Shown one piece after another: positions 44,914-54,123 of a DNA stretch of 64,000 nucleotides. How positions within the stretch are numbered: position 1 is the stretch's first letter; each line of letters opens with the position of its first letter. The notes under the pieces are model-generated. The model searched no databases. It saw only the letters and a program-made list of their open reading frames with translations, and was not told the origin of the DNA. Source of the stretch: Alphaproteobacteria bacterium HGW-Alphaproteobacteria-7 (GTDB lineage Bacteria; Pseudomonadota; Alphaproteobacteria; Sphingomonadales; Sphingomonadaceae); assembly GCA_002842735.1 (NCBI GenBank), contig PHEB01000012.1, positions 1 to 64,000 on the forward strand, in the 5' to 3' direction. The position numbers were made by a program, and so were the translations under genes.

Positions 44914-45343
44914 CGATCACAGCCCGGCAACGGGGGACACCGAAGCGGTTGCCGACATGTCGGCTGACAAACCCCTTCCGCCCGACCATGAAACCAGCGG
45001 GGTGCAGCATGGATTCCAGTTTCCCGCCTGGATCTGGGGTGCGATGCTGGGGTGTTATGCGATATTTTTCCTGTCTGTAACGCTGGCAACCGGGAGCGGA
45101 GGCAGAGCTGTCTTCGCCATCGTCGTTTCGATGCTCTACACAGCCATGTATTTTGGCCTCGCCACCGTCCTGTCCTCGATCAAGGGCCATGAAAAGCCAT
45201 CGCCGCTGGCGCAGGGCAGGCCGCTGCAAACCTGGACTGGGCCGATGAGTTCGTCAGCCGTTGCCGGGCAGGTTCTGGCCATCCCGCTCGCGCTCGTCGT
45301 GTTCGGGATTGGGATTTTGCTGATCGTCGTGATCGTAACGTAA
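44906..45343 (+). CDS. Hypothetical membrane protein downstream of the haemoglobin
   Basis: 145 aa from ATG 44906 (SD AAGGGA), overlapping the haemoglobin 3' end by 8 bp. The first 45 residues are polar; then helices IWGAMLGCYAIFFLSVTLA, VFAIVVSMLYTAMYFGLA and VLAIPLALVVFGIGILLIVV. It resembles nothing I can name. Coupling suggests an NO-responsive two-gene unit. Confidence 0.65.
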   Translation: MLDDHSPATGDTEAVADMSADKPLPPDHETSGVQHGFQFPAWIWGAMLGCYAIFFLSVTLATGSGGRAVFAIVVSMLYTAMYFGLATVLSSIKGHEKPSPLAQGRPLQTWTGPMSSSAVAGQVLAIPLALVVFGIGILLIVVIVT

Positions 45344-45436
45344 CGCAAGCCGGGAACCCTGACCTGCGGCGCGCCTTGCCCGTAGCTGCAACAAAGCGCC
45401 ATTGACTTACCTTCGATCCATATGCATAGGACTACG

Positions 45437-46039
45437 ATGCATAGTGATGGCGACCTTCTTGACGCGCAAATCAGCTTTGGGCTGGAACGGATCGCGGCCT
45501 ATGCCCGGCAGAAGCAGTGGGCAGTTGCTGAGCAATATGGCCTGACGCCGACGCAAATCGCGATCCTCGAACTTGCCGCAGCGCGCACCGATGGTGTCCG
45601 CCTGACCAAAGCCGCAGCGCAAATCGGCGTATCCCAACCCACCGCCAGCGATGCGGCGGGGGCTCTGGTCGCCAAACAACTGCTTGAACGCGCGCCAGAT
45701 CCGGATGATCGCAGGGCCCAACGTCTCACCCCGACAAAGCAAGGGGCGCAACTGGTTTCTCGCCTGTCGCGCGGCCATTCCGCTGTTGCGGTGGCCGTCC
45801 CCCAGCAAAGGCGGGCGGGCCTGTTCGCGACCTTGGCACAAACCATCGCCACCCTCCAGCGCAGCAGTGAAGTGCCGCTCCAGCGCATGTGTCTGACCTG
45901 CAGCCAGTTTGATCAGGGCTGCCATGATGATGCAAAACTGCCGAACCATTGCCGGTATCTTGATCAGCCCATCGGCCCATTGGGCATGATGCTGGATTGT
46001 CCGGATCACATCATGTCTGCCGATTTGGAACCGGCATAA
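45437..46039 (+). CDS. MarR-family regulator with Cys-rich C-terminal tail
   Basis: 200 aa from ATG 45437 (SD AGGA; ATG 45422 lacks one). The winged-helix core shows LTPTQIAILELAAARTDGVRLTK and DPDDRRAQRLTPTKQG. Beyond it, CLTCSQFDQGCHDD and NHCRYLDQ then LDCPDH add at least five Cys/His residues that could bind metal or an Fe-S cluster, or act as redox switches. The 8-bp direct repeat ATGCATAG (45423 and 45437) flanks its start and may be its operator. It precedes two thioredoxin-fold genes. Confidence 0.82.
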   Translation: MHSDGDLLDAQISFGLERIAAYARQKQWAVAEQYGLTPTQIAILELAAARTDGVRLTKAAAQIGVSQPTASDAAGALVAKQLLERAPDPDDRRAQRLTPTKQGAQLVSRLSRGHSAVAVAVPQQRRAGLFATLAQTIATLQRSSEVPLQRMCLTCSQFDQGCHDDAKLPNHCRYLDQPIGPLGMMLDCPDHIMSADLEPA

Positions 46040-46163
46040 AGCTGCGGGCGCTGGCGCGACCGTAGAAACCTGATTGAGCCATCGCTGCCTCCGCAGGGGG
46101 AGCGATGCTGATCCCCGCAGGCGGGCCGCCTGCAACTATGCGCACACAAACCCGCGCATAATA

Positions 46164-46180
46164 TATATAGGAGTCCTAAT
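46164..46180 (+). promoter_or_regulatory. Palindrome over the SD of the small thioredoxin gene
   Basis: TAGGAGTCCTA (46166-46176) is a perfect palindrome overlapping the SD AGGAG, inside an AT-rich stretch (ATAATATATATAGG). A regulator bound here would block both transcription and initiation. Suspected partner: the upstream MarR protein, inferred. Confidence 0.45.
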
Positions 46181-46183
46181 ATA

Positions 46184-46423
46184 ATGAGCGTTGCAACATT
46201 CTATCACGCCGGTTGTTCGGTGTGTGTCGATGCGGAACAGAATCTCGCTTACGCGCTTGATCCTGCACGCTATACCGTTGAAATCGTTAATTTCGCCGAC
46301 AGCCCGGAACGGATTGCCGAAGCCGAAACGGCTGGCGTTCAATCTGTGCCAGCCTTCGTGATCGACGGGAACGTATTCCACGTCAATCACGGTGCCACGA
46401 TGGCGCAAGTGAAGGGCGAATAA
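46184..46423 (+). CDS. Small glutaredoxin/thioredoxin-like protein
   Basis: 79 aa. FYHAGCSVCVDAEQNL has a CSVC active site near residue 11-14, and the later SVPAFVIDGNVFHVNHG contains the cis-Pro. It is a single thioredoxin-fold domain of about minimal size. Followed 68 bp later by a larger redoxin. Confidence 0.8.
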   Translation: MSVATFYHAGCSVCVDAEQNLAYALDPARYTVEIVNFADSPERIAEAETAGVQSVPAFVIDGNVFHVNHGATMAQVKGE

Positions 46424-46491
46424 TCCCGCGCTCCAGCGGCGGCATCTGCGGGAGGGTGCCGCCGCTGACGCTGCAACAGCAAGGCAAGCAC

Positions 46492-46962
46492 ATGAACACG
46501 AAATCGAATCCCCCAGACTGGCAGGTTGCGCAATGGTTCAACACCGCCAAGCCGTTGTCGCTTGCCACGCTCTCAGGCCGGGCCGTCATGTTGGTCGCGT
46601 TCCAGATGCTGTGTCCAGGCTGTGTCAGTCACGCGCTACCCCAACTCCAGCGCGTGCGCGCCGCGTTCAAGGAAGCTGACCTTGCCGTGGTTGGCTTGCA
46701 CAGCGTGTTCGAACACCACGCAGCGCAGGGAACCAGCGAGGCGCTGACGGCCTTTCTGAAAGAATATCGCATCACCTTTCCGGTGGGGATCGATGCTCCT
46801 GCGGTAACGCGCGGATTACCAGCGACAATGCAGACATATCAGATGCGCGGCACGCCAACGACGCTCATTTACACGCGCGATGGCGGGCTTTTTACCCACC
46901 ACTTCGGCCACATCGACGATCTGAACCTGGGCGCGCTGCTGGCGCAGGCAATTGCCATTTAG
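46492..46962 (+). CDS. TlpA/AhpC-like redoxin
   Basis: 156 aa from ATG 46492 (SD AAGG). MLVAFQMLCPGCVSHALPQ carries the CPGC active site, followed by VVGLHSVFEHH and MRGTPTTLIYTRDG. No signal peptide, so it acts in the cytosol. Together with the small redoxin it may serve disulfide or peroxide reduction under the MarR regulator. Confidence 0.83.
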   Translation: MNTKSNPPDWQVAQWFNTAKPLSLATLSGRAVMLVAFQMLCPGCVSHALPQLQRVRAAFKEADLAVVGLHSVFEHHAAQGTSEALTAFLKEYRITFPVGIDAPAVTRGLPATMQTYQMRGTPTTLIYTRDGGLFTHHFGHIDDLNLGALLAQAIAI

Positions 46963-47164
46963 TGACCTGCGGCGTTGCTGACAGTTGCCGATAATATCGC
47001 ATCATTTTTCGCCATGTCCCGTGTTGCGCCTGCGTTCGACCGAGGGGCTTAACGTTAGAATCGTGAGCGTGACGAAGCCAGTCCACCATAATCGAAATTG
47101 CGCCCTTGAGGGTTTTGAAGGCGAAGTGATGAGCGCGGTTACTGGTGAAAAAACGAAGCCAATT

Positions 47165-47340
47165 GCCGCGCACCTTTGCCTCGACCGTCTAGAGATCAAC
47201 GATGCGGCGCAGCGCTTCTATCGCGACTGGCGAGCCTGTCTGCTGATCGACGCCATAGAACGTGCGCCAGGTGCCGCGCGAACAATTCTGGACCGGCGTG
47301 AGTTCCCGCGATGCGGCAATGTTCGCGGGTGCCTGACAGG
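47165..47340 (-). pseudogene. IS66-like transposase fragment with a nonsense codon
   Basis: The minus-strand frame reads TWRTFYGVDQQTGSPVAIEA then LRRIVDL-stop-TVEAKVRG. IS66 transposases have YAVEAKVRG here, so TAG (47189-47191) replaces a Tyr codon. Nothing recognisable precedes or follows in the expected frame. Confidence 0.65.
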
Positions 47341-47477
47341 TCGCCGAACCGGTCAATCGAGCGCAGCAGGTGATCCGTCGGAACATGCCGCTCCACGACG
47401 AAGCTGTAAATCAGCGCCTCTTGCGCCGCCGTCCGCTCGCCCATCATCCGACTGTCTCCGCTTGCATTCCGAGACAT
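47340..47477 (-). pseudogene. IS1182-like transposase N-terminal fragment
   Basis: MMGERTAAQEALIYSF then VVERHVPTDHLLRSIDRFGD is the start of DUF772/IS1182-type transposases. The match ends after LSGTREH, where the reading shifts to the adjoining IS66 remnant. No inverted repeats were found. Confidence 0.7.
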
Positions 47478-47545
47478 TGAATCAATACTTTAGCCGCGTC
47501 GTAAGGGGAAGTTTTTCAACAGAATCATTCCAATTCACGCTCTCG

Positions 47546-49486
47546 TCAGCGCTGGTTGGGAAGTGCAATCTGAAAGGGTGTGACCGGGACGCCAGCCCGA
47601 TCATAGAGGTTGGTGACGGGGCTGTCTGACCACAGATAGCGGACATGGTCGTCACTGGCTTCCAGGTGCAGCGACACCGTGCGGGCATCGATGATTTGCG
47701 ACTCGACGAAGCGGCATTTGTTCTGGTTGCATAGCTCGAAGCCGACCGGGCTTGCCCCGCCGACAAGCACAAGATCATGGGCAAAACTCAGCCTTGCATG
47801 GTCGCCCGCTGTCACCACCACGGGCAACTGCGCATGGCCCGCGCCATTCATCGCCGATGCAAGGCGCACGCCGATGCTCCGCTTGTTGGCAGGGTGGATG
47901 TCATAGGGATCGCCCACATCGATCGCGATTGCCAGCCCCGCATCGCGGTCTGATGCGGCGATGCGGCGCTGGGCGTCGCGCAGCTGTGCCCAGCGGGATT
48001 CGCCGGGCGCGCCGTTCAGCGCGCCAAAGTTGGCGAGTTGGACGATGGCGAAACGCCGCGTGTCAAACCGCTCCCTCCATTCCGCCATTAGCAGCGGCAG
48101 GAGACGCGCATAGGCCGATGGGTCGGATGCATTGGATTCCCCCTGATACCAGGCAATCCCGGCCAGTGGAACGCGGCCCAGCGGGGCGATCATCCCGTTC
48201 GCCAGCGTGCCAAGCCCCGATATCGGCATCCACGGTTTTTGCGGCGCGGCCCCTGCCTGCGCCAAGCTGCGGCCGGGCCGGAACTGCCACGCTTCGCCAA
48301 GTTCCACCGATGCGCCATCGCGCAAGATGATCGCGCGCGGTGCTGTGCCATAAAGTCCGCCGCCGCCGCCCGTGTCGAGCACGCGGACTTCGATCAGGTT
48401 GACGCCTTGCCGCAGCAGACCTTGCGGCAAGGCATAATTGCGCTGGATGTCCCAGCCGGTGGTCATCCCGATCGGCTGTCCGTTGACGACAGTTTGATCA
48501 ATATCATCAATCGGGCCAAGCATAATCCGCTGTCCGGCCATCGCCTGCGATGCCGACAATGTGACGGTTGTTGTGTAAGTGCCAAATCCGTCAAAGTCGG
48601 CAAGGCCAGAATCACCGGGGCCATTGCCCCACTGTTCCCAGATCAGCGTCGGATCGGCATCGACCAGAGGGCGATCACTGGACAGGTTATCAGCCAGAAA
48701 AGCTTGCGTGCGTTCCAGCCATTTGCGTTCGGCGGCCACCGGATCAGCCTGCCACTGTGCCAGCAGCCCGAGCCCATCGCTGAACTGCCCGTCAGCAAGC
48801 AGGGTGTCTGCGCCCAGCCAGGCTTCGATGAAAGACCCGCCCCATGATGCCGCAATCAGGCCGATGGGCACCTGCCTGCGCCGCTGCAGTTCAACCCCCA
48901 TGAAATAGCAGGCGGCGGAAAATTCTCGGGTGCTATCCGGCGCGGAAACCCGCCAAGCGGTTGCGCTGGCAAAGGTGGATTGTGCCGCCGCGCCGCTTTG
49001 CCGCGGGACATGCAGCAGCCGCAATTCGCTGCGGTTGCTTGCCGCGATGGCATTGTCGGCATCGGTCGCAAGCCGCAGGGGGAATTCCATGTTCGATTGG
49101 CCCGAACACAGGAATACATCGCCCACCGCGATATCCTCCAAGCGGATCGTCTCTGCGCCCGCTGTCACTTTGAGTGCAAGCCCGGTGGCAGCACCCATCG
49201 CGGGCAGCACCGCTTCCCACGCGCCTGATGCGCCCGCCGTCACACTGACCGGCTGATACCCCTCCAGCTCGACTGATATGTGCGCAGAGGGCGATGCCGT
49301 GCCCCTGACCGGGATGGCATGGCCGCGCTGCAACACCATGTGATCGGAATAGACCGGGGCCAGGGCCAGCGCTTGTTTGTCCTGTGCTGCCAGCCCTGAT
49401 GCCGCCAGCTCTGATGCCGTCAGCGGAGACGCCGCCAGCGCTGCGATCAGAAAGAAAGCGGGGCAGCCAGCCAATATGCGCTTCAT
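47546..49486 (-). CDS. Sialate O-acetylesterase-like carbohydrate esterase
   Basis: 646 aa from ATG 49486 with a signal peptide. The SGNH-type blocks are CSGQSNMEFPL (nucleophile Ser), IAWYQGESNA and DIHPANK (catalytic His). A jelly-roll insertion lies in the middle (GTYTTTVTLSASQAM onward). Such SASA-family proteins remove acetyl groups from glycans. It is the last gene of the second operon and overlaps the GH2 gene by 4 bp. The leader contains a near-repeat ASELAASGLAA. Confidence 0.88.
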   Translation of the reverse strand: MKRILAGCPAFFLIAALAASPLTASELAASGLAAQDKQALALAPVYSDHMVLQRGHAIPVRGTASPSAHISVELEGYQPVSVTAGASGAWEAVLPAMGAATGLALKVTAGAETIRLEDIAVGDVFLCSGQSNMEFPLRLATDADNAIAASNRSELRLLHVPRQSGAAAQSTFASATAWRVSAPDSTREFSAACYFMGVELQRRRQVPIGLIAASWGGSFIEAWLGADTLLADGQFSDGLGLLAQWQADPVAAERKWLERTQAFLADNLSSDRPLVDADPTLIWEQWGNGPGDSGLADFDGFGTYTTTVTLSASQAMAGQRIMLGPIDDIDQTVVNGQPIGMTTGWDIQRNYALPQGLLRQGVNLIEVRVLDTGGGGGLYGTAPRAIILRDGASVELGEAWQFRPGRSLAQAGAAPQKPWMPISGLGTLANGMIAPLGRVPLAGIAWYQGESNASDPSAYARLLPLLMAEWRERFDTRRFAIVQLANFGALNGAPGESRWAQLRDAQRRIAASDRDAGLAIAIDVGDPYDIHPANKRSIGVRLASAMNGAGHAQLPVVVTAGDHARLSFAHDLVLVGGASPVGFELCNQNKCRFVESQIIDARTVSLHLEASDDHVRYLWSDSPVTNLYDRAGVPVTPFQIALPNQR

Positions 49487-51360
49487 CGCGTGTCTTCCAT
49501 CTTCGCATACCATTCAGCCAGCACGGCAAAAGCCTGCTTGCGTTCGCCCAACTCGCTGATCAGTCCCTTGCGGTTCCAGCCATCCTGCACGCCGGGCAAT
49601 TGGCGGCGGGGGGAGCGGAAGTCCTTGAGCACCCAGGGGGACAGGCCAGCCAGCGTCGGAATGCCTTCTGCCATTGCCAGCGTGGCACGGTAGTAATCTG
49701 CCTGATATTCTTCGGTGAATTTCTGCGGCGGCCCTTCGGCGTGGTAGCCCAGCTTTGCCCCGGCACCGAATTCTGAAAACAGGAACGGCTTGTCCGTGGG
49801 CAGATCCCAGCCGAATGTCCCGATGACGTCCAGCCGGTCGCCCCCATACCAGCCGAAATAGGTGTTCACCGCCAGCACATCGACTGATGCGGCGAGCGGA
49901 TCGGAAATCGTCACCACCTGCCGGCCGCCATCCATTTCACGGCCCGTGAGCAGCGCCGCCGTGACCAGCCTGTCCGGATCGAGCGCTCTGACGTCGAGCG
50001 CAAGCCGCGCCATGAAGCTGTTGCGCGCATCGCCTATCGGGGTTTCGTTGCCCACGCTCCACAACGCAATCGACGCCCTGTTGCGATCGCGCAGGATCAT
50101 TTCAGCCAGCATCCGGCGGGTCTTTTCCAGCACTGCGGGATCATCGAACGCGATCCGCCAATATACCGGGATTTCGCTCCACACGATCATTCCCAGCCGG
50201 TCCGCCGCCCGTAGCATCGCCTCGCCATGGGGGTAGTGGGCCAGCCTGACAAAATTGCCGCCCAGACCGTCCCTTGCCTCACGCAGCAATGCTTCTGCCG
50301 CAGCATCGGTGATGTGGCGGGTGGGGTCAGCGCCCAACTCCTCTTCGTGCAGGCTGATCCCGCGCAGGAAGATCGGCTCGCCGTTGAGCAATATCTGGCT
50401 GCCCTGAACGGAAATCGTGCGGAAACCGACGATATCGTGCCAGCGGTCTTCACCAGCAGAAATCTCGACACGGTAAAGCTTCGGGCTGTCTGGCGTCCAG
50501 CGCTCGATTGGCTTGCGCGGTGTGATCCGCAGCGCAACTGCGCCATCCCTGCACGTTGCCGCGCGCTGGTCGACTCCCAGTTCGGGGATGGTCAATCGCA
50601 CGGACAGACCGGCCTTTTGCACGCCGTCGATGCGGATATCGGCGCTGATCCTGCCATCGGCTTCCAGCCTGACCCAGGCATCATCGACGAAGGTTCCGGG
50701 CAGGTTGATCAGGCGCACGGCGCGGGTGATCCCGCCATAGGTTTCCCAATCGGTAACCGGCGGCGGCACATCGTGGCTGGTGCGCTGCGAATCAACCGCC
50801 ACAACCAGGCGGTTGCCGTGCGCGCGCAGCATCCCGGTTACTTCGAACGCGAAGGGTGTAAAGCCGCCTTCATGCCGCCCCAGCCGCTTGCCATTAAACC
50901 AGACTTCTGCCGAATAATTGGCAGCGCCAAAACGCAGAATGCTCCGCGAAGCCGGATCGATCACCGCATCGAAACGGCGCTGATACCATACCAGCCCCTG
51001 ATAATGGCGCATCTGGGGTGAGTGCGTGAGCCATGATGCCGGGAGCATCGCCACGGGCGCAGCGTCCATATCATATTCGAACAGTGCGAGCGGATCGGCC
51101 CGGCGCACGCTTGCAACATCAGTATCGGCATGACGGCGCTGGCTTGGCCCGGCCTCCCCGCCATGGAACCCGGCCAGACCATCGCGATAGGGATCGATCG
51201 ACCAGTTCCATTGGCCGGAAAGATCCTGCCCGCCTCGCAGGTCTGCTGCTGCAAGGACCGGGCCTTCGGGCATCACTTGCGCGGCCGCGGGCAATGACAG
51301 CAGGCCAAAAACCGCCAGTGCGAATGCACCCCATGCCCGCCGGATGGCCCCCTTCAGCAT
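49483..51360 (-). CDS. GH2 beta-glycosidase (glucuronidase/galactosidase type)
   Basis: 625 aa from ATG 51360 (signal peptide ending LPAAAQ). Sugar-binding domain, immunoglobulin-like domain and TIM barrel follow the GH2 order. Acid/base Glu lies in ALWSVGNETP and the nucleophile in LFSEFGAGA. Closest by appearance to beta-glucuronidases. The enzyme would be periplasmic. It overlaps both neighbours by a few bases, a coupled operon. Confidence 0.88.
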   Translation of the reverse strand: MLKGAIRRAWGAFALAVFGLLSLPAAAQVMPEGPVLAAADLRGGQDLSGQWNWSIDPYRDGLAGFHGGEAGPSQRRHADTDVASVRRADPLALFEYDMDAAPVAMLPASWLTHSPQMRHYQGLVWYQRRFDAVIDPASRSILRFGAANYSAEVWFNGKRLGRHEGGFTPFAFEVTGMLRAHGNRLVVAVDSQRTSHDVPPPVTDWETYGGITRAVRLINLPGTFVDDAWVRLEADGRISADIRIDGVQKAGLSVRLTIPELGVDQRAATCRDGAVALRITPRKPIERWTPDSPKLYRVEISAGEDRWHDIVGFRTISVQGSQILLNGEPIFLRGISLHEEELGADPTRHITDAAAEALLREARDGLGGNFVRLAHYPHGEAMLRAADRLGMIVWSEIPVYWRIAFDDPAVLEKTRRMLAEMILRDRNRASIALWSVGNETPIGDARNSFMARLALDVRALDPDRLVTAALLTGREMDGGRQVVTISDPLAASVDVLAVNTYFGWYGGDRLDVIGTFGWDLPTDKPFLFSEFGAGAKLGYHAEGPPQKFTEEYQADYYRATLAMAEGIPTLAGLSPWVLKDFRSPRRQLPGVQDGWNRKGLISELGERKQAFAVLAEWYAKMEDTR

Positions 51361-52043
51361 CCCGGTGCCTTGCTTGTCCGCGCGTGGCGGAAGGCCGCGC
51401 GGATCTGTTCGCGCCACAGCTTGTAGCCATCGGATTTCATGTGCAGCCCGTCAGAAATGAACAGCGCCGGATCAGGCCTGCCATCCTTCATCATCGCGCT
51501 GACGATATCGACATAGACCAGATCGTCGCGTTCGTTCGCCATTTGCGCGACCATGCGGTTGAGCTGCGATTGCTGTTCGAACTGCGCCCAGCGCGCCAAT
51601 GATGGTTTGGCCGATACGTAGAACACTGGCGTGGTGCCGAGGGCTTCGGTCTTTCGGGACATGAAGCGGGCAAGATCGGCCATGATCGCGTCCGGCGATT
51701 TGCCCGCATCAATGTCATTTTCGCCCGCATAAAAGGCGATGCGCGCAGGGCGATAACGGCCCACGACACGATCAAAATGGAAATTGATGTCGGAAATCTG
51801 CGATCCGCCGAAACCGCGCTTCAGCAAACGTGCGCGCGGGAAATCCTGCGCCATCGCGAACCAGAAACGAAAGCTGGAACTGCCAACGAACAATGTCTCG
51901 CACCCCTGCGGCGGATAGACTTCATCCTCGATCCCGAACACATGGATTTCATCGGCGAAGGGGACGTCCTGCGCCAATCCCGCCTGCGGCACCGCAAGGC
52001 CGCAGCCCAGCATCGCAGCCGCCAATTTCAGTGCAAGTTTCAT
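51354..52043 (-). CDS. SGNH/GDSL-family secreted hydrolase
   Basis: 229 aa from ATG 52043 with a signal peptide (cleavage near GLAQ). Block I is FVGSSSFRFWF (Ser), block III YAGENDIDAG (Asn), and block V FISDGLHMKSDGY (Asp-His). These are lipase/acetylesterase-like SGNH enzymes; in this locus deacetylation of a polysaccharide is the likely job. It lies 19 bp downstream of the cupin gene. Confidence 0.87.
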   Translation of the reverse strand: MKLALKLAAAMLGCGLAVPQAGLAQDVPFADEIHVFGIEDEVYPPQGCETLFVGSSSFRFWFAMAQDFPRARLLKRGFGGSQISDINFHFDRVVGRYRPARIAFYAGENDIDAGKSPDAIMADLARFMSRKTEALGTTPVFYVSAKPSLARWAQFEQQSQLNRMVAQMANERDDLVYVDIVSAMMKDGRPDPALFISDGLHMKSDGYKLWREQIRAAFRHARTSKAPGC

Positions 52044-52062
52044 CACAACACTGCCTTCCTGT

Positions 52063-53091
52063 TCATGCAAAGGGGCCGGATTTTGAGCCGTCTTCGCCGA
52101 GATTATTGATCAGATCCTGTTTCAGCCGCGCGGTCGCCGCCGGATCGCTGCGTGCCAATATTCCGCGCATTTCCGGCGCAAGATGTTCCCCCGGATCATC
52201 ATTGGAAAGGAACACATAATGATCGAACATGGCCTTCCATGCGCGGCGCTGGTCTGGCGGCAATTCGCGCAGGGCAATCACGCAGTGCAGCATGGCATCC
52301 CACGGCGAACCCAGATCCTGGCGCGCGGCATCCCACCAGTAATTGACCAGAATGTTGACCGGATCGAGCGCGGCGACGTGATGGTACCACTGATAGGGGA
52401 TATACAGCACATCGCCCGGTTCCATCTCGGCCACCTGCGCCACTTTCGCGGCGTTTGCATAGCGCGGATACCGGGTGAGATCGGGTGCCGAGACATGCAC
52501 CATGCTGATTGGCGTGCCCCCGGGCGTCAGTTCGAACGGCCCCATATAGAGATCGCCGATTGCTTCGGGCGGGAACAGGGTAAAGCGCCTGCGGCCAGCC
52601 GCTACGCAGGCGATGTTTTCCAACTCGTCATTATGCGCGGCAACTTCGGCGCGATTGCAGATCCACATGCGCGGCATGATCGCAGGCGGCAGCAGTGGCA
52701 TGGCGTGCGCCTGCGCGAACCCGGGGATGCACAGATGCACAGGCAGGCCTTGGGCCGCGAGCGCCCTTGGCCGGTCGGCTTCCGCCTCGTCCAGCAGCAC
52801 TTGCAGGAACTGCGGCAGGCTGGCCTCGTGGCGGGTGAAATTGAGGTGCCGGCCATCGGCGGTATAGTGGAAGCGGCCCAGATATTCCGGATCGCCCGCA
52901 GCGTAGGAAAGCGGCGTATCGGCGGCATTCGCGATCAGCCGCGCGACCAGTTCTTGAGGGCCGGCCAAGGCCGCACCGACGACCGGCCAATCGGCCACCA
53001 ACCCGCGCACAAGCACCGGTTCACCAGCAGCGCGAAACGCCGCCAGCGATGCGTCTGACTTGTGCAGGGTGCGAACCTGTTTCACTGTCAC
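52063..53091 (-). CDS. Cupin-like/JmjC-domain protein
   Basis: About 342 aa from GTG 53091 (GTG 53085 equally possible; the frame extends to a TTG at 53133 inside the operator). AAHNDELENIACVAAG gives the HxD iron motif and YQWYHHVAAL the distal His of JmjC/2OG dioxygenase folds. Proteins of this sort often sit beside tryptophan-halogenase-like genes in TonB-receptor loci of alphaproteobacteria; substrate unknown. Confidence 0.8.
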   Translation of the reverse strand: MTVKQVRTLHKSDASLAAFRAAGEPVLVRGLVADWPVVGAALAGPQELVARLIANAADTPLSYAAGDPEYLGRFHYTADGRHLNFTRHEASLPQFLQVLLDEAEADRPRALAAQGLPVHLCIPGFAQAHAMPLLPPAIMPRMWICNRAEVAAHNDELENIACVAAGRRRFTLFPPEAIGDLYMGPFELTPGGTPISMVHVSAPDLTRYPRYANAAKVAQVAEMEPGDVLYIPYQWYHHVAALDPVNILVNYWWDAARQDLGSPWDAMLHCVIALRELPPDQRRAWKAMFDHYVFLSNDDPGEHLAPEMRGILARSDPAATARLKQDLINNLGEDGSKSGPFA

Positions 53092-53134
53092 TCTCAATTG
53101 GCCATACGACAGAATTGCACTACGAAGTCTCAAT

Positions 53135-53148
53135 TGGAAGCGCTACCA
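53135..53148. promoter_or_regulatory. LacI-family operator between the cupin and EEP genes
   Basis: TGGAAGCGCTACCA, one mismatch from the perfect palindrome at 63549. It sits in the divergent gap and can serve both the minus-strand cupin operon and the plus-strand EEP gene. Confidence 0.75.
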
Positions 53149-53181
53149 TAGAATGCGCGCAAAGCATATTGGAGGGATTGG

Positions 53182-54123
53182 GTGAACAGGCTGTTCGTGA
53201 CAATGCTGGCTTTGATTACGTGGGCTGCGGCCGCTGGCGGAGCGGCCGCGAAGCCGCACGCTGACGCTTGCCTGCAACCGCTTCTGGCGATGACTTACAA
53301 TATACGGCTCGACACCCCGGCGGACGGGGAAAACAGCTGGGCCCACAGGCGCGATTTGCTGATTGCGCAGATTCAGACGCTGCGCCCGGCCGTGTTGGGG
53401 ATGCAGGAAGTGCTCCCCAACCAGCGCGCCGATATTGAAGCCGCCTTGCCCAACTATGCCTTTATCGGCGGTGGCCGTGACGATGGAAAGCTTGCCGGAG
53501 AGGCTTCTCCGCTTGCGATTGACCGCAGGCTGTTCAAGATCGAGTCCGCAGGCACGTTCTGGCTTTCGCCAACCCCCGATGTTCCGTCCGTGGGATGGGA
53601 CGCTGCGTTTCGCAGGGTGGCCAGCTGGGCCCATGTCAGGCGCAAGCAGGATGGCGCGCGGTTGCTGGTGATCAACACCCACTGGGACCACATAGGCGAA
53701 CAGGCACGCGTGCAAAGCGGCCAGCAGCTGGCCGGATGGATCAAGGCCAACCTTGGCGCACGCGAGGCGCTGGTGCTGCTGGGCGATTTCAACACTGGTG
53801 TTGAGACTCCGGCAATCGCACAGATGATCGAAAGCGCAGGGATTGTGCCGACTGCCGAAGGTGCAGGGACGCTGCCTGAAAGCCTGGCACCATCCACCTT
53901 CAACGCTTACGATCCGCTGCCTGCCCCCGGCAAGGTCATCGACCATATCTTTGTCAGCAAGGGGATCGACATCATCCGCGCAATGGTCATCGCCCAGCAC
54001 GCCAACGGGCGCGTGGCATCGGATCATTTCCCGGTGGTGGCCTTGCTCGGGCTACCAACGAAGCCCGGCTGCCCGTTGCGCCCCGCCGCGGCGAGCAAGG
54101 CGAACAAGGATATGACCCCATAG
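53182..54123 (+). CDS. Secreted endonuclease/exonuclease/phosphatase-family protein
   Basis: 313 aa from GTG 53182 (SD GGAGG) with a signal peptide ending GGAAAK. EEP blocks: MTYNIRLD, VLGMQEVLPNQ (metal Glu), INTHWDHIGEQ, VLLGDFNTG and ASDHFPVVAL (catalytic His). Secreted EEP proteins act on phosphodiesters or sphingolipid/inositol phosphates; the target is unknown. Its 3' end overlaps the convergent MFS gene by 100 bp. Confidence 0.87.
   Translation: MNRLFVTMLALITWAAAAGGAAAKPHADACLQPLLAMTYNIRLDTPADGENSWAHRRDLLIAQIQTLRPAVLGMQEVLPNQRADIEAALPNYAFIGGGRDDGKLAGEASPLAIDRRLFKIESAGTFWLSPTPDVPSVGWDAAFRRVASWAHVRRKQDGARLLVINTHWDHIGEQARVQSGQQLAGWIKANLGAREALVLLGDFNTGVETPAIAQMIESAGIVPTAEGAGTLPESLAPSTFNAYDPLPAPGKVIDHIFVSKGIDIIRAMVIAQHANGRVASDHFPVVALLGLPTKPGCPLRPAAASKANKDMTP

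Noticed and set aside
46985..47629. 214-aa plus-strand frame
   Set aside because: Antisense to the transposase relics; no family resemblance.
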